Shown here one piece after another: positions 9,994 through 22,000 of a stretch of 64,000 nt of DNA; the stretch's first letter is position 1, and each line of letters begins with the position of its first letter. Origin of the DNA: Histoplasma ohiense (lineage: Eukaryota; Ascomycota; Eurotiomycetes; Onygenales; Ajellomycetaceae); the NCBI GenBank assembly GCA_017607445.1, contig JAEVHH010000002.1, positions 124,001 through 188,000 of the forward strand, in the 5' to 3' direction. The position numbers were made by a program, and so were the translations under genes. The notes beneath the pieces were generated by a model, which did not search any database, was not told where the DNA came from, and saw only the letters and a list, made by a program, of their open reading frames with translations.

Positions 9994-10717
9994 TTATTAT
10001 TATTATTATTATTCTTCAATTATAGATGTATACAGTCAGTGACTATGACATCTACCTGAAATACTTCAGGATTTTTCAAATCAAGAATATTCTAATATAC
10101 AAAAACAATTTGACACATGCATTAACAGAATTCCAGCCCAGAATCAAACAACTATTCAAACTATTCAATCCAAAAATAAAATCAAAAGAATGTCAATGAG
10201 TTAGCACAACTCAACTTCAAAACAAAGGAAATAAATATTATAAAAGACAGCAGCTATTAAAAATCAACAGAAAAGAAAAAACATTTGCAATGACTATTAT
10301 CAACAAATAATGAAACAAACTGCTTGAAACAAATGAAAATTAACAATAAACAAAGTTAAAGAAAAGATCAAAATAAAATAAACAAAAACAACTGATCTAA
10401 ATATCATCAAGTGACACTATTCAAACAAGCTCTTGTAGCAACATTTGACTCATTTAAATATTCAATTAAGAACATATTTCCAGCTTTTGTATTGAATAAC
10501 AAACTCAAATTTAACTGATTCAGTTGATACTTCTCTCTCAGTCTCAATCTTAGTTCTGAATACTTTGTACAAAGTAACAGAAGATGCTCTGGATTTTCAT
10601 ATAACTGACAATCTGAACATAGATCATTTAAATCATCTTTAAACTTTGCTAAATATGATTTGAAATGTCCATGTCCAAGCTTTAGCTGCATTATTGTAGC
10701 AAAAAGTTTCTTCTTAC
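9994..10717 (-). mobile_element. 5'-truncated LINE fragment inserted in B1
   Basis: The 3' end, on the minus strand, finishes in an (ATT)n tract at about 9993..10013. A target duplication ATATAAAAAAAGA flanks the insertion (9981..9993 and 10718..10731). The coding remnant (10407..~10717) has LKLGHGHFKSYL, then C-x2-C (CSDC), H (EHLLLLC) and a C-terminal TKAGNMFLIEYL-type tail. This is the CCHC-like C-terminus after the RNase H region of fungal LINE ORF2 proteins. Only the last roughly 100 codons remain, ending at the stop just before 10407. B2 and B3 lack it, so it came after B1 separated from them. Confidence 0.85.
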
Positions 10718-10731
10718 ATATAAAAAAAAGA

Positions 10732-11075
10732 GAAAGAGAGAACAATGATATAAAAAAAATTTAAAAATTTTTAGAAATGAGAAATCACAGCAGAAGGGAC
10801 AAAGAGCTTTGATGATGATCAAGTTAAAAAAGAAGAGAAATCTTCAAGAAGAAAGAAATTCTTTTTGCTTCTCTGCACACAACCTCTGACAACCAAAGAA
10901 TCCACCAATTCCACCTCATTAGAAAATTGATAACAACATGCATACAAGCTATCTAGAGGATGTGATCAATATACTGCTATCAACAAGTGGAACTTACAAT
11001 ACAGAAATACAATTATCTACTAGCAAGCAATCTATACAATTGCTGAGAACAGCTCTTATAAAAAAGAGAGACAAT
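10732..11075 (+). other. B1 3' untranslated region and polypurine tract
   Basis: Corresponds to 2913..3186 plus 11342..11430 in B2 (reverse complement). It ends in an A/G-rich tract with AAAAAAGAGAGACAAT immediately before the LTR TG at 11076, the expected primer for plus-strand synthesis. The open frame crossing into the LTR is not conserved in amino acid sequence. Confidence 0.7.
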
Positions 11076-11341
11076 TGTAATGCACTTGTTTATTATTTCC
11101 TTATTATCTTCACTTATTCTTACCTCTTTTCATTATACTCTTGCTACCACTATTTCTATATGTATATATATATTGATGTATGTATTTCGCACATCTTCTT
11201 TCTCTTTCCTTTCTTCCTTAGCGATTAGCTACGCTACGTTACACTACTATACTATATTGCTTTACAATATATTACTATTATCTCCGCTACGCTATAAACT
11301 ATCTTCTACTGTTACTCTTCACACTGTCACTACACCTCACA
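11076..11341 (+). repeat. B1 3' LTR (266 bp)
   Basis: Identical in layout to 3187..3452, but the CpG pattern is the mirror image. The inner (left) sites are changed (ACTTG, TTCAC, CTTGC) and the outer (right) sites are kept (TAGCGATT, TACGCT, TACGTT, TCCGCT, TACGCT). It is followed by the duplication CTTCT. Confidence 0.95.
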
Positions 11342-11430
11342 CTTCTTCCCATCCTGCTGCAATTTTTTATTTTCAATAAAAATTTTTAAATTTTCATCAA
11401 TTCTCTCTCTTCCTCTCTTCTTTTTTCAAA

Positions 11431-12418
11431 ATGAGCTTTCTCAGATATCTCAATTTTAAGTAAGTTGTTTCCTCACTGACACTTATTGCATATTATTGTT
11501 GGTGTTTCTTGTCAGTGGTGTTATTAGTGTGGTCACATGTGCCACTAGCTCATTTCCATATAGCATCATTTGCTGTTCACTTGTTATATTGCTCTAGATT
11601 TAGCTCTAATCATGTGATGCACAACAGTTGAATTCTGTGTGAATGTTGTGTTCTCAAGCTGAAAGATGTTGACTTCTGATGTGCATTGAAATCAAATACT
11701 CAGAAGCATTGTGAGACTTGTGTTTCTGCAGAGAAATTCTGCAAATTCATGAGTAATTCTCTTTAATTCTTATTTTCTTTTTCTTTTTCTTCAAATTTGC
11801 TTTTGAATAGATAGTAGTGTTTTTAGCAATGTTGATATACTGATAATGATGCTAGATACATGATACACCTCTTCTGAGATGCATCATACACAGACAAGCA
11901 TTTATCTTCACAGAGATAGCAGTCAAAAAGAATATGATCAGTCACAAAAGTCATCTTCATCATTTAATTAAACAATTGAACACATCTCATCTGACAATGC
12001 TGTCTGCTCAGAGCAGAGCAGAGATGAATGTTCTATGATTTCAGCATCAGACAGCAACTGAGCCTGCAGAGATGCAGATTTTGAAGACTGTGATTATATC
12101 TGATTCTTTCAGAGTGAAGACATTAGAAGAAGAGAAGAATATAAAGAAGAAGATTTTAAGAGTGATGAGCTTCAGAAGCTCTATAATAAAGAGATCAATT
12201 GAGAAGAAATTGATGAGAGAGAAGTTGACTGAAGAGTCAATAAAAAAGATTGTGAAGATATCAGTGACTGCAGCAGTGCTCATGATATCTGTTTTCTTTG
12301 CCAATTTGTCACTGACATCAGTGAAGCAGAGGAAGAGAATGCTCTGGACAATGAAGAAATGAGAGAAGAAGATGAGAAGAAATGCCTTTCTTCATCAGAT
12401 GTATCAGAGAATAAGTAG
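11431..12418 (+). pseudogene. B2 antisense gene: spliced Cys6-motif protein
   Basis: Same gene as at 9033..9976, opposite to B2 pol. ATG 11431 starts MSFLRYLNF, followed by a GTAAGT donor at the same place. The second donor has mutated (GTATAG to ATATAG). The Cys6 exon reads CECC..HCETCVSAEKFC with one Trp codon now TGA. The hairpin lies at 11856..11891. The acidic region follows the frame ending with NK before TAG 12416..12418 and includes DICFLCQFVTD. A second overlapping open frame in this stretch (12072..12362) is basic and is also open in the other copies, but the acidic frame is the one that connects through the introns. Inactive by sequence. Confidence 0.55.
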
Positions 12419-12901
12419 ATTGATGAGAGAGAAAAGAAATGAGAAGATAAATATCTTGTGAGATAGATATTTGTCTATACCTCTGCACTCAAAATAAGTG
12501 TCAGTAATATACAAGTATCAGAAGAAGTATTGAGTGAGGATGACAGAGAGAGAGAATGAGAAGAATGATGAAAGAAAGAAGAGAAAGTGAGAGATGAGAA
12601 ATGAAATGAAAATGAATGAACTGAAGATCTTTAGACTTTTCTTAGAACTCATTTTCTTTGTTTTTTTCTTGCTTGTATGTTTTATTTTTTGTATTTATTA
12701 TATTCAAATTGAATTTTTTTTCTTTTTTTTCTTTTCTCTGATAAAATCTTTCTAAAAAGAATGTATTTGATTGAAGTTTGAGTGAGATTTGTATTTCTAG
12801 TATTTTTCAATTTAAGATTTGCACTTCTGACATCTTTCAACTTGAAGTTCATGCTTTTGACATTTGAAAGTATGTTGATTTTGTATTTGTCATTCATTTT
12901 C

Positions 12902-15900
12902 TTATTCAAGGAAGATTTCAAATGTCTGAGTGTTCAATATGTTTTCTTTCAGTTTCTATATATCACCACTAGAACCTCAACCTGTCCATCTCACAAGATA
13001 TTTCAGAGGTTTGTTTTTTCATTATCATTTTTCAAGAATTTCTTCAACTTGATATTCTTCTTCACTGTCAATAAGTTTCAGTTCTGATTCTGATAGAGCT
13101 CCATTTCTGCAGTTGTATGACTTCAATAAAAATACATGAAATACAGAATGAATGCTTCTATATGAAGATCACAGTTCTAGTTTGTACACTTGTTTTCCAA
13201 TGATATTCAGAATTTTGAAGAGTTCAACATATTTATGATCAAGTTTGCAAACCAGATGCAGCAATCAGAGATTTTTTGCATTGAGTATGACATAGTCATC
13301 TATTTTAAATTGTTGAAGTTTATGTTTTACATCATAATAGATTTTCTGTGCTTGTCACATCTTTTGTAGATTCTTGATGAGCTTATGACATGTTTCCTCA
13401 ATATGTTTCACACAGCTAGCAGTATGTATGGCGACTGGTTGTGATGATTTGCTGACATTAATTTTCAAATCAGATTGATATCCCATTAAGACTTCTGTGA
13501 ATGTCATTTCAGTAGAGATATGTTGAGAGATATTGTAAACAAACTGCACTAGCAGTAGCCAGCATGCTCAGTCATCTTGATGATAGTTGATAAAGTATCA
13601 AAGATAATGTTTCAAGATTTGATTTTATTGTTCTGTTTGATCATCTGTTTGAGAGTGAAAGGCTGTTGAAAGTTTCTGGTGTGTGCCTAGCATATAACAA
13701 AAGATGAATCAATAATGGCTTGTAAACAGCAACTCTTGATCAGATATATGATTTTTGAGTACTCCATAAATTGTATAGAACTTGATATAAATGATTTCCA
13801 CTAGTTTGTTGACTGTAATGTTTTTGATGCAAGGAATATAGATTGTAAACTTGGTATATATATTCACAATCACTAAAATTGCATCATAGATTTGATGAAG
13901 GAATGTAGAGGCTGATAAGTCTGTAATAAAATCTATAGTAATGAATTCAAAAGAATTTGATGATAAGAGGATTGTATTCAATTCTTCATATTGTCTGTGT
14001 CATTTTGACTTTACTCTTTGATAAGTATCATAAGTGGATATATAATCTTTGATATCTCTGACTAGTTCATGTCAATAGTATTTGTTCTGAATGCTATCTA
14101 TGAACTTTTTTATACCAAAGTGACCCCTCTGTGGATCATCATGATTTGCACTGATAATTTCATCAATAAATATCTTTTGTTGAGGGACATACACACAATC
14201 ATCAGCATGCAATATATCATCCTCAGAAATTGTCTATAGCATATTTTCAGCAACAGTTATATTCTTCTCTTTTACCTTCTTTCTTTACTCAACAGCAAAA
14301 GAATCAATCTTCTATGCTTTACTCAGAAATGAGATGAAGAATTCAGATATTTCTGTATATACTGAGTCTTCAAAAATAGCCTTATTGACTGCAATCTGGG
14401 GCATATATTGCTCAACATGCAACAGAGGGGAAGAGTTTACACAAGAGATAGAAGACATCAATATATGAAGCACTTTTCACTCATTAAAAGAAGCATTTTG
14501 CTCATTAGAGACTCATGCACAGACTATATCAGAAGAAATATTATTTTGAAAAGAAGTATCAGTTTCTCAGTCTAGTCTAACTTCATGTTTCAGCTTCTGT
14601 TGCAGAGTAGATAATATAGTTTGATCATTATAGATCTCACTGTAGTCTGCACAACAACTGAGCTCATCAGCTGAATTCTTTGATTCAGAGCAGTGCAGTA
14701 ATATAAAATCATAAGCAGATAAAGCTTTCACTCATCTGATCTGATATCTGTTCAGTTTCTTAGTCATCATAAAGTACTGCAGATTGACATGATCATATCA
14801 GACTTGAATTGAATACTGATTTTTCTTCAGATAGTGTCTTCAATTCTTAAATACTGCTACAATAGTCAAGAGTTCTTTATCATGAGTATCATAACATGTT
14901 TTCACATCAATCAACTTTCTTGATCAGAAGACAACTGAATGTCAGTGTTCATCATTCTGCAACTGTGACAGAATAGCAGTGACTGCAAAAGTGAATACAT
15001 CAGATTCAATCTGAATACACTGAGCTGAGTCAAAATGAGCTAATAGAGAAGCATGTATAAAGCATAATTTGAGCTCATTGAAAGTGCTTTGAGCATCTTC
15101 TGTTTATATAAAAGTGGTTTTTCTTTTCCTCTTCTTGCTCTCTTTTGTAAGTTTGAATAATGGGGCTGCAATAGAGGAGAAAGACTTAATAAATCACTGA
15201 TAGAAATTAGCAAAGTTCAAGAAGAATTGAATCTCTTTAATTGATTTAGATGTAGATCATTCCACAATAGTGGAGACTCTGTCTGACTTCATCTCAACAT
15301 CATTTGTATCTATAACAAATCTCAGAAACAAGATTTTATCCACTTCAAATTCACACTTAGAGAGTTTTGCAAATAGATTCACACACTCAAGATATTCTAG
15401 CATCTTAGTAACATGCACTTTATATTTCTGCTTTGAATTGAAGAATATGAGAATGTCGTCCAAATAGACAACACAACATATATCCAACAAATCAGACAAG
15501 GCATTGTTAATGTATGCTTAAAATATCACTGAAGCATTAGCTAGTTCAAATGATATAACTATATATTCAAAATGTCCATATCTCATTCTAAAGGCTGTCT
15601 TTCAATGGTCTTTTGCCACTATAAGTATGCAGTGATAGGCATCTCAAAGATTCAGCTTAGTGAATACTTTGGCTTTTGAAAGTCTATCAAATAATTCATT
15701 TATTAGAGATAGAGGGTATCAATTCTTGATGATGATTCAATTTAATCCTTGATAGTCTACACAAAGACAGAGTTCATCATCTTTTTTGAGAATAAAGAGA
15801 ATCAGTGCATCAGCTGAGCTACTGAACAATTGTATCCACTCTTTATCTAATACATTTTTTAAATATTCTCTTAGAGTGGCTAACTCAGTTTCAGAGAGAT

Positions 15901-16631
15901 TGTATATCAGCATAAATGAAGATTGCACATCAGACTCAAGATCTATGCAGTGTTCTGTTTTTTCTGATCTTTTCATGCTTATAGCAGCTTCTTCTGAGAA
16001 GATATGCATGTATGGCATGATATAATTGAGTAGACTGATCAGCAAGTTCAAATACACAGCTGAGAATATATATAAAACATGCTTTGAGTCTTTTGAATGT
16101 TCTGTAGATAATACTACAAGCATTTCTACTCTAGCTTCTGTGAGAACTTCAGCTAGAACATTTTGTTCAGAAATAATTTGAGACTGTTGTTCATCTTCAG
16201 AGCTTCTAAAGAAGAATTGTCCATCTGATTAATCTATAAGAGAATTTGTTTGTCTTAATCAAGAAAATTCTAATACAAGACTGTAGTTCTCCATCTTCAT
16301 CACATGAAAGAAATGAGATGTCTGCTGTGCATTACTCTTGTGATCAGTGACAGTAGTTGCAATGTTATACTTTTCAAAGAAGCACATTATGCATTCATCA
16401 ATCAATTTGATCATTTTGATTTTGTAGTGAGCAGCTTCTAGATTGTGATTCTTTGCTCAAAATTCATCAACACAGTTCACTTCTGACTCAGAGTCTACTA
16501 ATGCAAACACTTTTTGCAGACTCTTAGATGTAGTGAGTTTCACTGTGATAGTGTAGTTTAAAATGTTTTTGCATTGACTTTTCATACTTATGACTGTCAT
16601 TGCAAGTTGAATGATGTATCTTAAGTATTTT
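12902..16631 (-). pseudogene. pol: B2 pol
   Basis: Minus-strand copy of the B pol, ending at TAA 12902..12904. Recognisable parts, from 5' to 3', are: protease (DSE near 16490); reverse transcriptase with LCVDYQGLN near 15740 and an intact YLDD codon set at 15455..15466; RNase H to about 14600; integrase with CQRVK-like residues near 14010 and FITDLS near 13925; HISDQ..LFTS near 13735; and the chromodomain around 12920..13080. Many TGA stops are present. It follows gag in the -1 frame after the heptamer at 16627..16633. The plus-strand open frame at 15270..15467 is only the complement of the reverse transcriptase region. Confidence 0.88.
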
Positions 16632-17561
16632 TTGAGTTCTTCAAGTTCTTCATATCTTTCATATTGAGTTTTGAGTCAGACTTGGTGTTTTTGGATTCAT
16701 CTTTGAGTCATTTGAAACACAAATCAATGATATGTTCTGGTCACTTGCAATAACAGCAATATTTTAATTGAATGAAGTCATCAGACTTTGTAGTGTCATT
16801 TCATCTGTATTTGTTTTATGATCTATTATCAGCATTATTTCTGTTGTTAAAGCTTTGAGTGGGGTTTTTGAAATTTGACTTCTCTTTAAGTTTCTTCCAT
16901 CTCTCTGGCAGATTCGATTCTGTCATTGTAAGTTTATGTAGAGTAGCATCATAGCTTAACTCTTCCAATTTGATTGCATATTTGTCAAATTCTCAGTGAA
17001 TGGAAGGTAAAACTTTCATATAGAGATGTGATTTCTGATGGTATTCACTATAAGAATGCTGCAGACACTCTTTAATTGATTGTAAGTGTGAAGTAAATTG
17101 TTGAACTGTCTGATCTTCTTGTTGCTCTGTTTTTCAGTACTGTCTATCAGCATCTCAGAAACTTCTATCTGAATTGGTGACTTGACATTGCATCCAACTA
17201 ACAAATTCTTCTCATGATGGCAAAGTTCACATATCATGTGTATGTTGATATCAACATTGTTGCATCTTGACATTGAAATGAGTAATGGCTTCAATGATCT
17301 TTCAATGATCATGTTTGTTGTAGTAATCAAGATCACTGGCATGAAAAGCAATAGCAGCTGTAACAAAGTTTTCAAATTCTTTTATGCTTTGATCTCAGAA
17401 CTTTTTCACATCTCTTCAAGAAGAGTGATCACTCATACTGAGATCTTGAAGTTCTAATTGTCAAAGTGATATCTGACTACATCTCTCACTGACAGTAGTC
17501 ACAGCATTTTTCACTAAGATGTTGAGTGCTTGTAGTGTGGTTTCTAATGGCTCAAGAATAC
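16621..17561 (-). pseudogene. gag: B2 gag, 3' part with zinc knuckle (interrupted by C1)
   Basis: Carries the capsid-like region (ILITTTNMIIERSLKPLLISMSR is the sister-frame trace of it) and a knuckle with CYCK..HIIDLC near 16720..16765. It stops at TAA 16621..16623 two codons after the slippery heptamer AAAAAAT. The 5' part continues at 24714..25099 on the far side of C1. Frameshifts and TGA codons break the frame. Confidence 0.78.
16627..16633 (-). promoter_or_regulatory. -1 frameshift heptamer, B2
   Basis: AAAAAAT on the minus strand in the same phase as in B1 and B3, followed by ACT TAA in the gag frame. Confidence 0.7.
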
Positions 17562-17566
17562 TTGTG

Positions 17567-17837
17567 TGTAATAGGCGCAACGGAGATATCTATATTAGGA
17601 AATAGCTATGTGGCGATAGAAGAACACAGAACACACCAGAATTAATGAAGAGGGATATAGTGCATGGCATCATAGGCAGCTGTAGTGTGTGGTAGTCGCC
17701 TATATAATGCTCACTGATATCTGTAGATATTAGAAGATCAGTGATTAGCTTTGAATAATAGAGATTGCTATCTTCTTAATATTCTATATGTGTACTTCAC
17801 ACTACTCTCATAATTATATCTACAACCATCTCTTACA
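17567..17837 (+). repeat. C1 5' LTR (271 bp)
   Basis: TGTAATAGGCGCAACGGAG..CATCTCTTACA. CTATATAAT box near 17700..17708 and AGTGATTAG at 17740..17748, the likely transcript start region. CpGs survive on the outer (left) side (GGCGC, ACGG, GGCGA, GTCGCC), but the same sites are changed in the 3' LTR (GATGC, ATGA, GATGA). Confidence 0.94.
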
Positions 17838-17840
17838 ATT

Positions 17841-17849
17841 CTAATCACT
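17841..17849 (+). promoter_or_regulatory. C1 primer binding site, self-complementary type
   Basis: CTAATCACT starts 3 nt after the LTR and pairs with AGTGATTAG at 17740..17748, about 35 bp after the TATA-like box. It is the same arrangement as in family B. Confidence 0.55.
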
Positions 17850-17942
17850 CTAAACTTTATTTGAGTGGTCTGTTGTTACGCACACCTACAATAAAGCATG
17901 CAATGTTAGTTAAAACATGCAACATTAGTTAAAACATGCAAG

Positions 17943-19001
17943 ATGATCTCAACACATGCAAGATCTCTTGAAAATCAACCTGAATTCTCTACCACCTCCA
18001 ATGATCACAATGCACATTTGCAACAGTTGAATAATCAAATTCATGAATGAGAGCAGCAATTAGCTATTCTGCATGCACAACAGTGGCTCAATGAGTTAGA
18101 AGCACAGATTTGTGGAGATACTCTTATTGAGCCTCAATTAACTCAGAATATCACCACAGAACTGCTGCAAAATCAATCTGTGAACAATATGAATGATGAT
18201 AATGAAACACCACTGAGGTTGAAGATTAAGGACTATTATTGAGGAAAAAATATGTTAGAATTCAAGGACTATAAAGATCACATGTTGACTCTCTTTACAT
18301 GCCACCATCAGTATTATTGAAAGAAAGAACACAAGATAAATGATGCTAAACTCTATCTTGATGCTCATGTTAAGCAGAAATGGTTGAATTTTGTATCATT
18401 GTATGAGAGATATGGAGGAGCAACACTGTTGACTTTTGATGATATGTTATCACATCTAGAAATGCAAATTAACGATCCACAGAATCAGCACTGATTGATG
18501 AATCAAAAATTTCAAGACATAAAGCAACAAGAATGGCAATTGATACATGATTTCTCTAAATATTTTGAAGACTGGGAATACTACTTACCCCCATATAGCA
18601 AAGAACAAAGAATGGATAACTTGTGTAGTAAGATATTGAAGATATTATGCACTGAACTCAATCATTGAAATCAAGAGTCTCAGAACTATGAAGAGTTGCT
18701 TTGAACTCTACAGACTCTCAAGGAAAATATATCAGAGCAACAGCATGCTATTCACAAAGGAAGATCTGTGATATTTGTAGAAAATCAGCATTGTTCTGAT
18801 AAATCTAGCAACTGTCAGAACAAGAGAAAATGAGAGAAGCAAACAGATTCAACTGAATAAATCAAGAAAGATAAATATAATTGAATGAAGGAGTATTCTC
18901 ACTGCCATAAGAAGGGTCATGTTGCAAATGATTGTTGGATGTTACACTCTGAAAAGTGCAACCAAGTTTGACAAGCAAAAAATCAGCAATTTCAATTGTA
19001 G
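17943..19001 (+). pseudogene. gag: C1 gag
   Basis: The best-preserved Gag in the window. From ATG 17943 (MISTHARSLENQPEF) one frame can be followed to TAG 18999..19001, broken only by TGA (and few other) codons. The N-terminus is glutamine-rich with a coiled-coil look (residues 30 to 65). A capsid domain of the retrotransposon Gag type covers about residues 95 to 260 (LEFKDYKDHMLTLF, LYLDAHVKQKWLNF, FSKYFEDWEYYLPPYSKEQ). The CCHC knuckle YSHCHKKGHVANDCW lies near 18894..18940, with its first Cys now Tyr. It ends after the slippery heptamer at 18977..18983. Confidence 0.85.
18977..18983 (+). promoter_or_regulatory. -1 frameshift heptamer A AAA AAT at the C1 gag-pol junction
   Basis: Gag-frame codons GCA AAA AAT CAG, with stop TAG five codons on. 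The pol frame containing the protease motif (VDSDADVNF near 19112) is -1 relative to the zinc knuckle. C2 keeps the heptamer at 49272..49278. Confidence 0.75.
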
Positions 19002-22000
19002 AAGCAGCTGCTGCATTGGGAATATGAACAACTAGACTGTGAGATAAACAGTTATTGGTGATGAATATGTGAATGCTGACAGAAGTGGGATGGTTGATGA
19101 CATGAATGTTAGTGGATTCTGATGCAGATGTGAACTTCATGTCCCACACCTGGGCATCAAAATATTTCTCAAAGGCAGAAGATAAACCAAAAGTAGTGGA
19201 AGCAGTTGATAATCATAAGATTAAATCATATGAACAATGAAAAGCTGCAATGAAGATTATCGATGATGAACACATTCTCTGAGAAGGATTCCACCATTTC
19301 AAAGAGGCTGATATTAGTGGATATGATGTAATTTTGAGCATGCTGTGGTTGGAAGCTGTGAACTCTGATATTGACTGGGTGTGAAGATGCTGAATCTATA
19401 GAAAAGCATCAAATATTAATCACATGCATCTGAATACTGCTAAAGAATTCACAACACTAATTGATGATGGCAATATTATATTTGCTGTCTTATCATTACA
19501 AGCTGTGAGTGCAGCAACTGAGTCAAATATCTCAGATGATTATAAAGATTATCTTGATGTATTCTGAGAAGACATATCTGATGTGGAACACACATCTCAT
19601 GATCATGTCATAGATCTCAAATCTGGCAAGAAACTCTCATATCAATTGATATATAACTTATCACCTCAAGAACTCTCTGTTCTTCAGAAATATATTGAAA
19701 AAGTGTTAGAGAAGAATTGAATATGTCTGTTCAAGAGCTCAGCAGATGCATCAGTATTATTCATGTTCAAGAAAGATGAAACCCTACATCTTTGTGTGGA
19801 TTATCAAGGATTGAATGAAATAACAGTCAAGAATCAATATCCACTGTCCTTGATAAGTGAAATACTTGATAGATTAGCAGGTGTCAAAATATATACACAG
19901 CTGAACCTTAGAGATGTGTATTATAGAATTTGCATATGAGTGGGGGATGAATGGAAAACAGCATTTCAAACACAATATGGACATTTTGAATATCTAGTCT
20001 TATCTTTTGAGCTAATCAATGTCTCTGTGATCTTTCAATCTTATATCAACAAAGCCCTCAGTGACCTTTTAGACATATATTGCATGGCTTATCTTGATGA
20101 TATTGTAATCTATTCAAACACACTTGATGAACATGTTGTCCATGTTAAGAACATGCTGGAATGGTTAAGATGATGGAGACTATATGCCAAACTTAGTAAG
20201 TGTATGTTCCACACAACAGAAATTGGATTTTTGGGTTTTGTGGTTATCATGCAGAGCATTACTGTCAAGAAACACTGTATTGACACAATTCTAGATTGGC
20301 CAGAACTGTGAACTATAAACAAATTGCAAATATTTCTAGAATTCATCAATTTCTATCATCAATTCATATACAAGTTCTCAATAATAACAGCACCTCTGAT
20401 CAAATTGTTAAAAGATTACAAAACAAAAAGAGAGAAGAATAACACATCTGTTCAGTTAGATGAAAACTGCAAGCATGCAATTTTGCAGTTAAAAGAATAC
20501 TTTACAAAAGCATCATTGTTGATTCACTTTGATCTGCAGTGAAAACTCTGTATAGAAATGGATGGATCTGGTGTTGCAATTGCTGCAGTAATATCACAAT
20601 TAATGAATGATGATCACTGACATCTGATTGTGTTTTGATCTAGAAAGCTCACAGAAACAGAAAGACATTATCAAACATATGATCTAGAAATGTTGCTGAT
20701 TGTAGAAGCTTTCAGGCAATGATATCATTACTTACATGATAGCAGACACTCAATAACTGTTTTATCTGATCATGTCAATCTTTGATGTTTCATGATGATG
20801 AAGCAGCTAAATGAGTGTCAGATTTGCTGGATGGAAATGCTCTCAGTGTTCAATTTTGAAATAGAGCACTGTTCTGAGAAAAATAATCCTGCAGATGCAT
20901 CAAGTCATTGCTCAGATTTTGTAAAACATGCAGTTTTCTTGATGAGACTCTCTACTCTGCAAGAGAAGCTGCATAAGAGGATCTTTAAGTCACTAAAGAC
21001 AAAAGAAAACACAAAGTTAGATCAATGTGTCAAGATGATGTGAAAAAATCTGCAAGCTAATGAAAATTATTGAGTGAAGAGATCTGTAGTCATTGATGAC
21101 AATAATCTCTGCAGAATAAAGAATACATCTGTGAATGAGAATGAGATTGCAGATGTTATGAGATTAAATCTAGAGACTCTGATGCTATAGATTCTAACTA
21201 TCAAGATATTTGAGTCTGAGACAGTCTATTGCAAAGAGATAGCTGAATCTATCATTGAACTCTTACTGCAGATTCAGAATAGAGATGCTGACATGTCTGA
21301 ACTTCACAGAAGACTAGAGATGAGTGATGCTAGTGTAGATAATTGTTCAATCTGAGTAGTAGATAAAGATAATCTGCTCAGAAAAGATGATAAAGTCTAT
21401 ATACTGCAAGACAAGACTGTAAGACATGAAATAATGAAAATAAACCATGATGATCCCCAAGATGGCCATTTTGAATGTGACAAAATCATCAAAGTGATCA
21501 AATGCAAGTACTTGTGGCATGGTATGAGTGATGAGATTGCAGAATATGTGAGAACTTGTGATGTTTGTCAATGCATCAAGATATCACAGCACAAGCTGTA
21601 TGAGTTGCTACAATCACATTCAGTGTCAGATAAGAAATGACATACAATTAGCATGGACTTTATTGAAGGCCTGTCAGATAATAAAAAGAGAAGTCAAATC
21701 TATAATGCTATTGTTGTATTTGTTGATTTATTCATCAAATGAATCATAATTGTGCCCACATCTTCAGAGCTAGATGCAGAAGAACTTGCAGATATTATTG
21801 TATGAAGAATTGCAAAGAACTTTGATCTATCTGCAAACATTATTAGTGACTGAGATTCATTAATAAATAGCAAGTTTTGATTGACATTGTGTTATCTGCT
21901 TCATGTTCAATGAAAATTATCAACAGTATTTCACCCACAAACCGATGGTCAGACAGAATGATTGAACCGGATGATTGAATATTATCTTCACACATATTGC

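Larger units (their letters stand above)
3187..11341 (+). mobile_element. Element B1: full-length Ty3/gypsy chromovirus nested in B2, carrying a LINE fragment
   Basis: 266-bp LTRs at 3187..3452 and 11076..11341, flanked by CTTCT (3182..3186 and 11342..11346). Order: LTR, primer site, gag (3500..4831), -1 frameshift site, pol to 8550, convergent antisense gene (9033..9976), LINE insertion (9994..10717), polypurine tract, LTR. Without the LINE and its duplication it is about 7.4 kb. B3 provides the empty site of the B1 insertion, which makes the nesting unambiguous. Confidence 0.95.

Noticed and set aside
11076..11341. Solo LTR interpretation of this B LTR
   Set aside because: It pairs with 3187..3452 in length and orientation, and both share the flanking CTTCT duplication, so it is the 3' LTR of B1.
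12072..12362. Basic open frame over the B antisense gene (also 9104..9385 and 37786..38079)
   Set aside because: It is open in three copies, but the overlapping acidic frame joins the upstream exons through plausible introns. The basic frame probably stays open because of shared A/G-rich composition.
2650..12900. One large palindrome or inverted duplication of the locus
   Set aside because: The inverted similarity between 3187..11075 and 11347..17560 is explained by B1 lying in opposite orientation inside B2, with a target duplication.
15270..15467. Conserved minus-of-pol frame (also 5985..6182 and 40999..41196)
   Set aside because: It is the complement of the reverse transcriptase core, so its similarity across copies follows from pol conservation. 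No splice sites or start context are shared beyond that.
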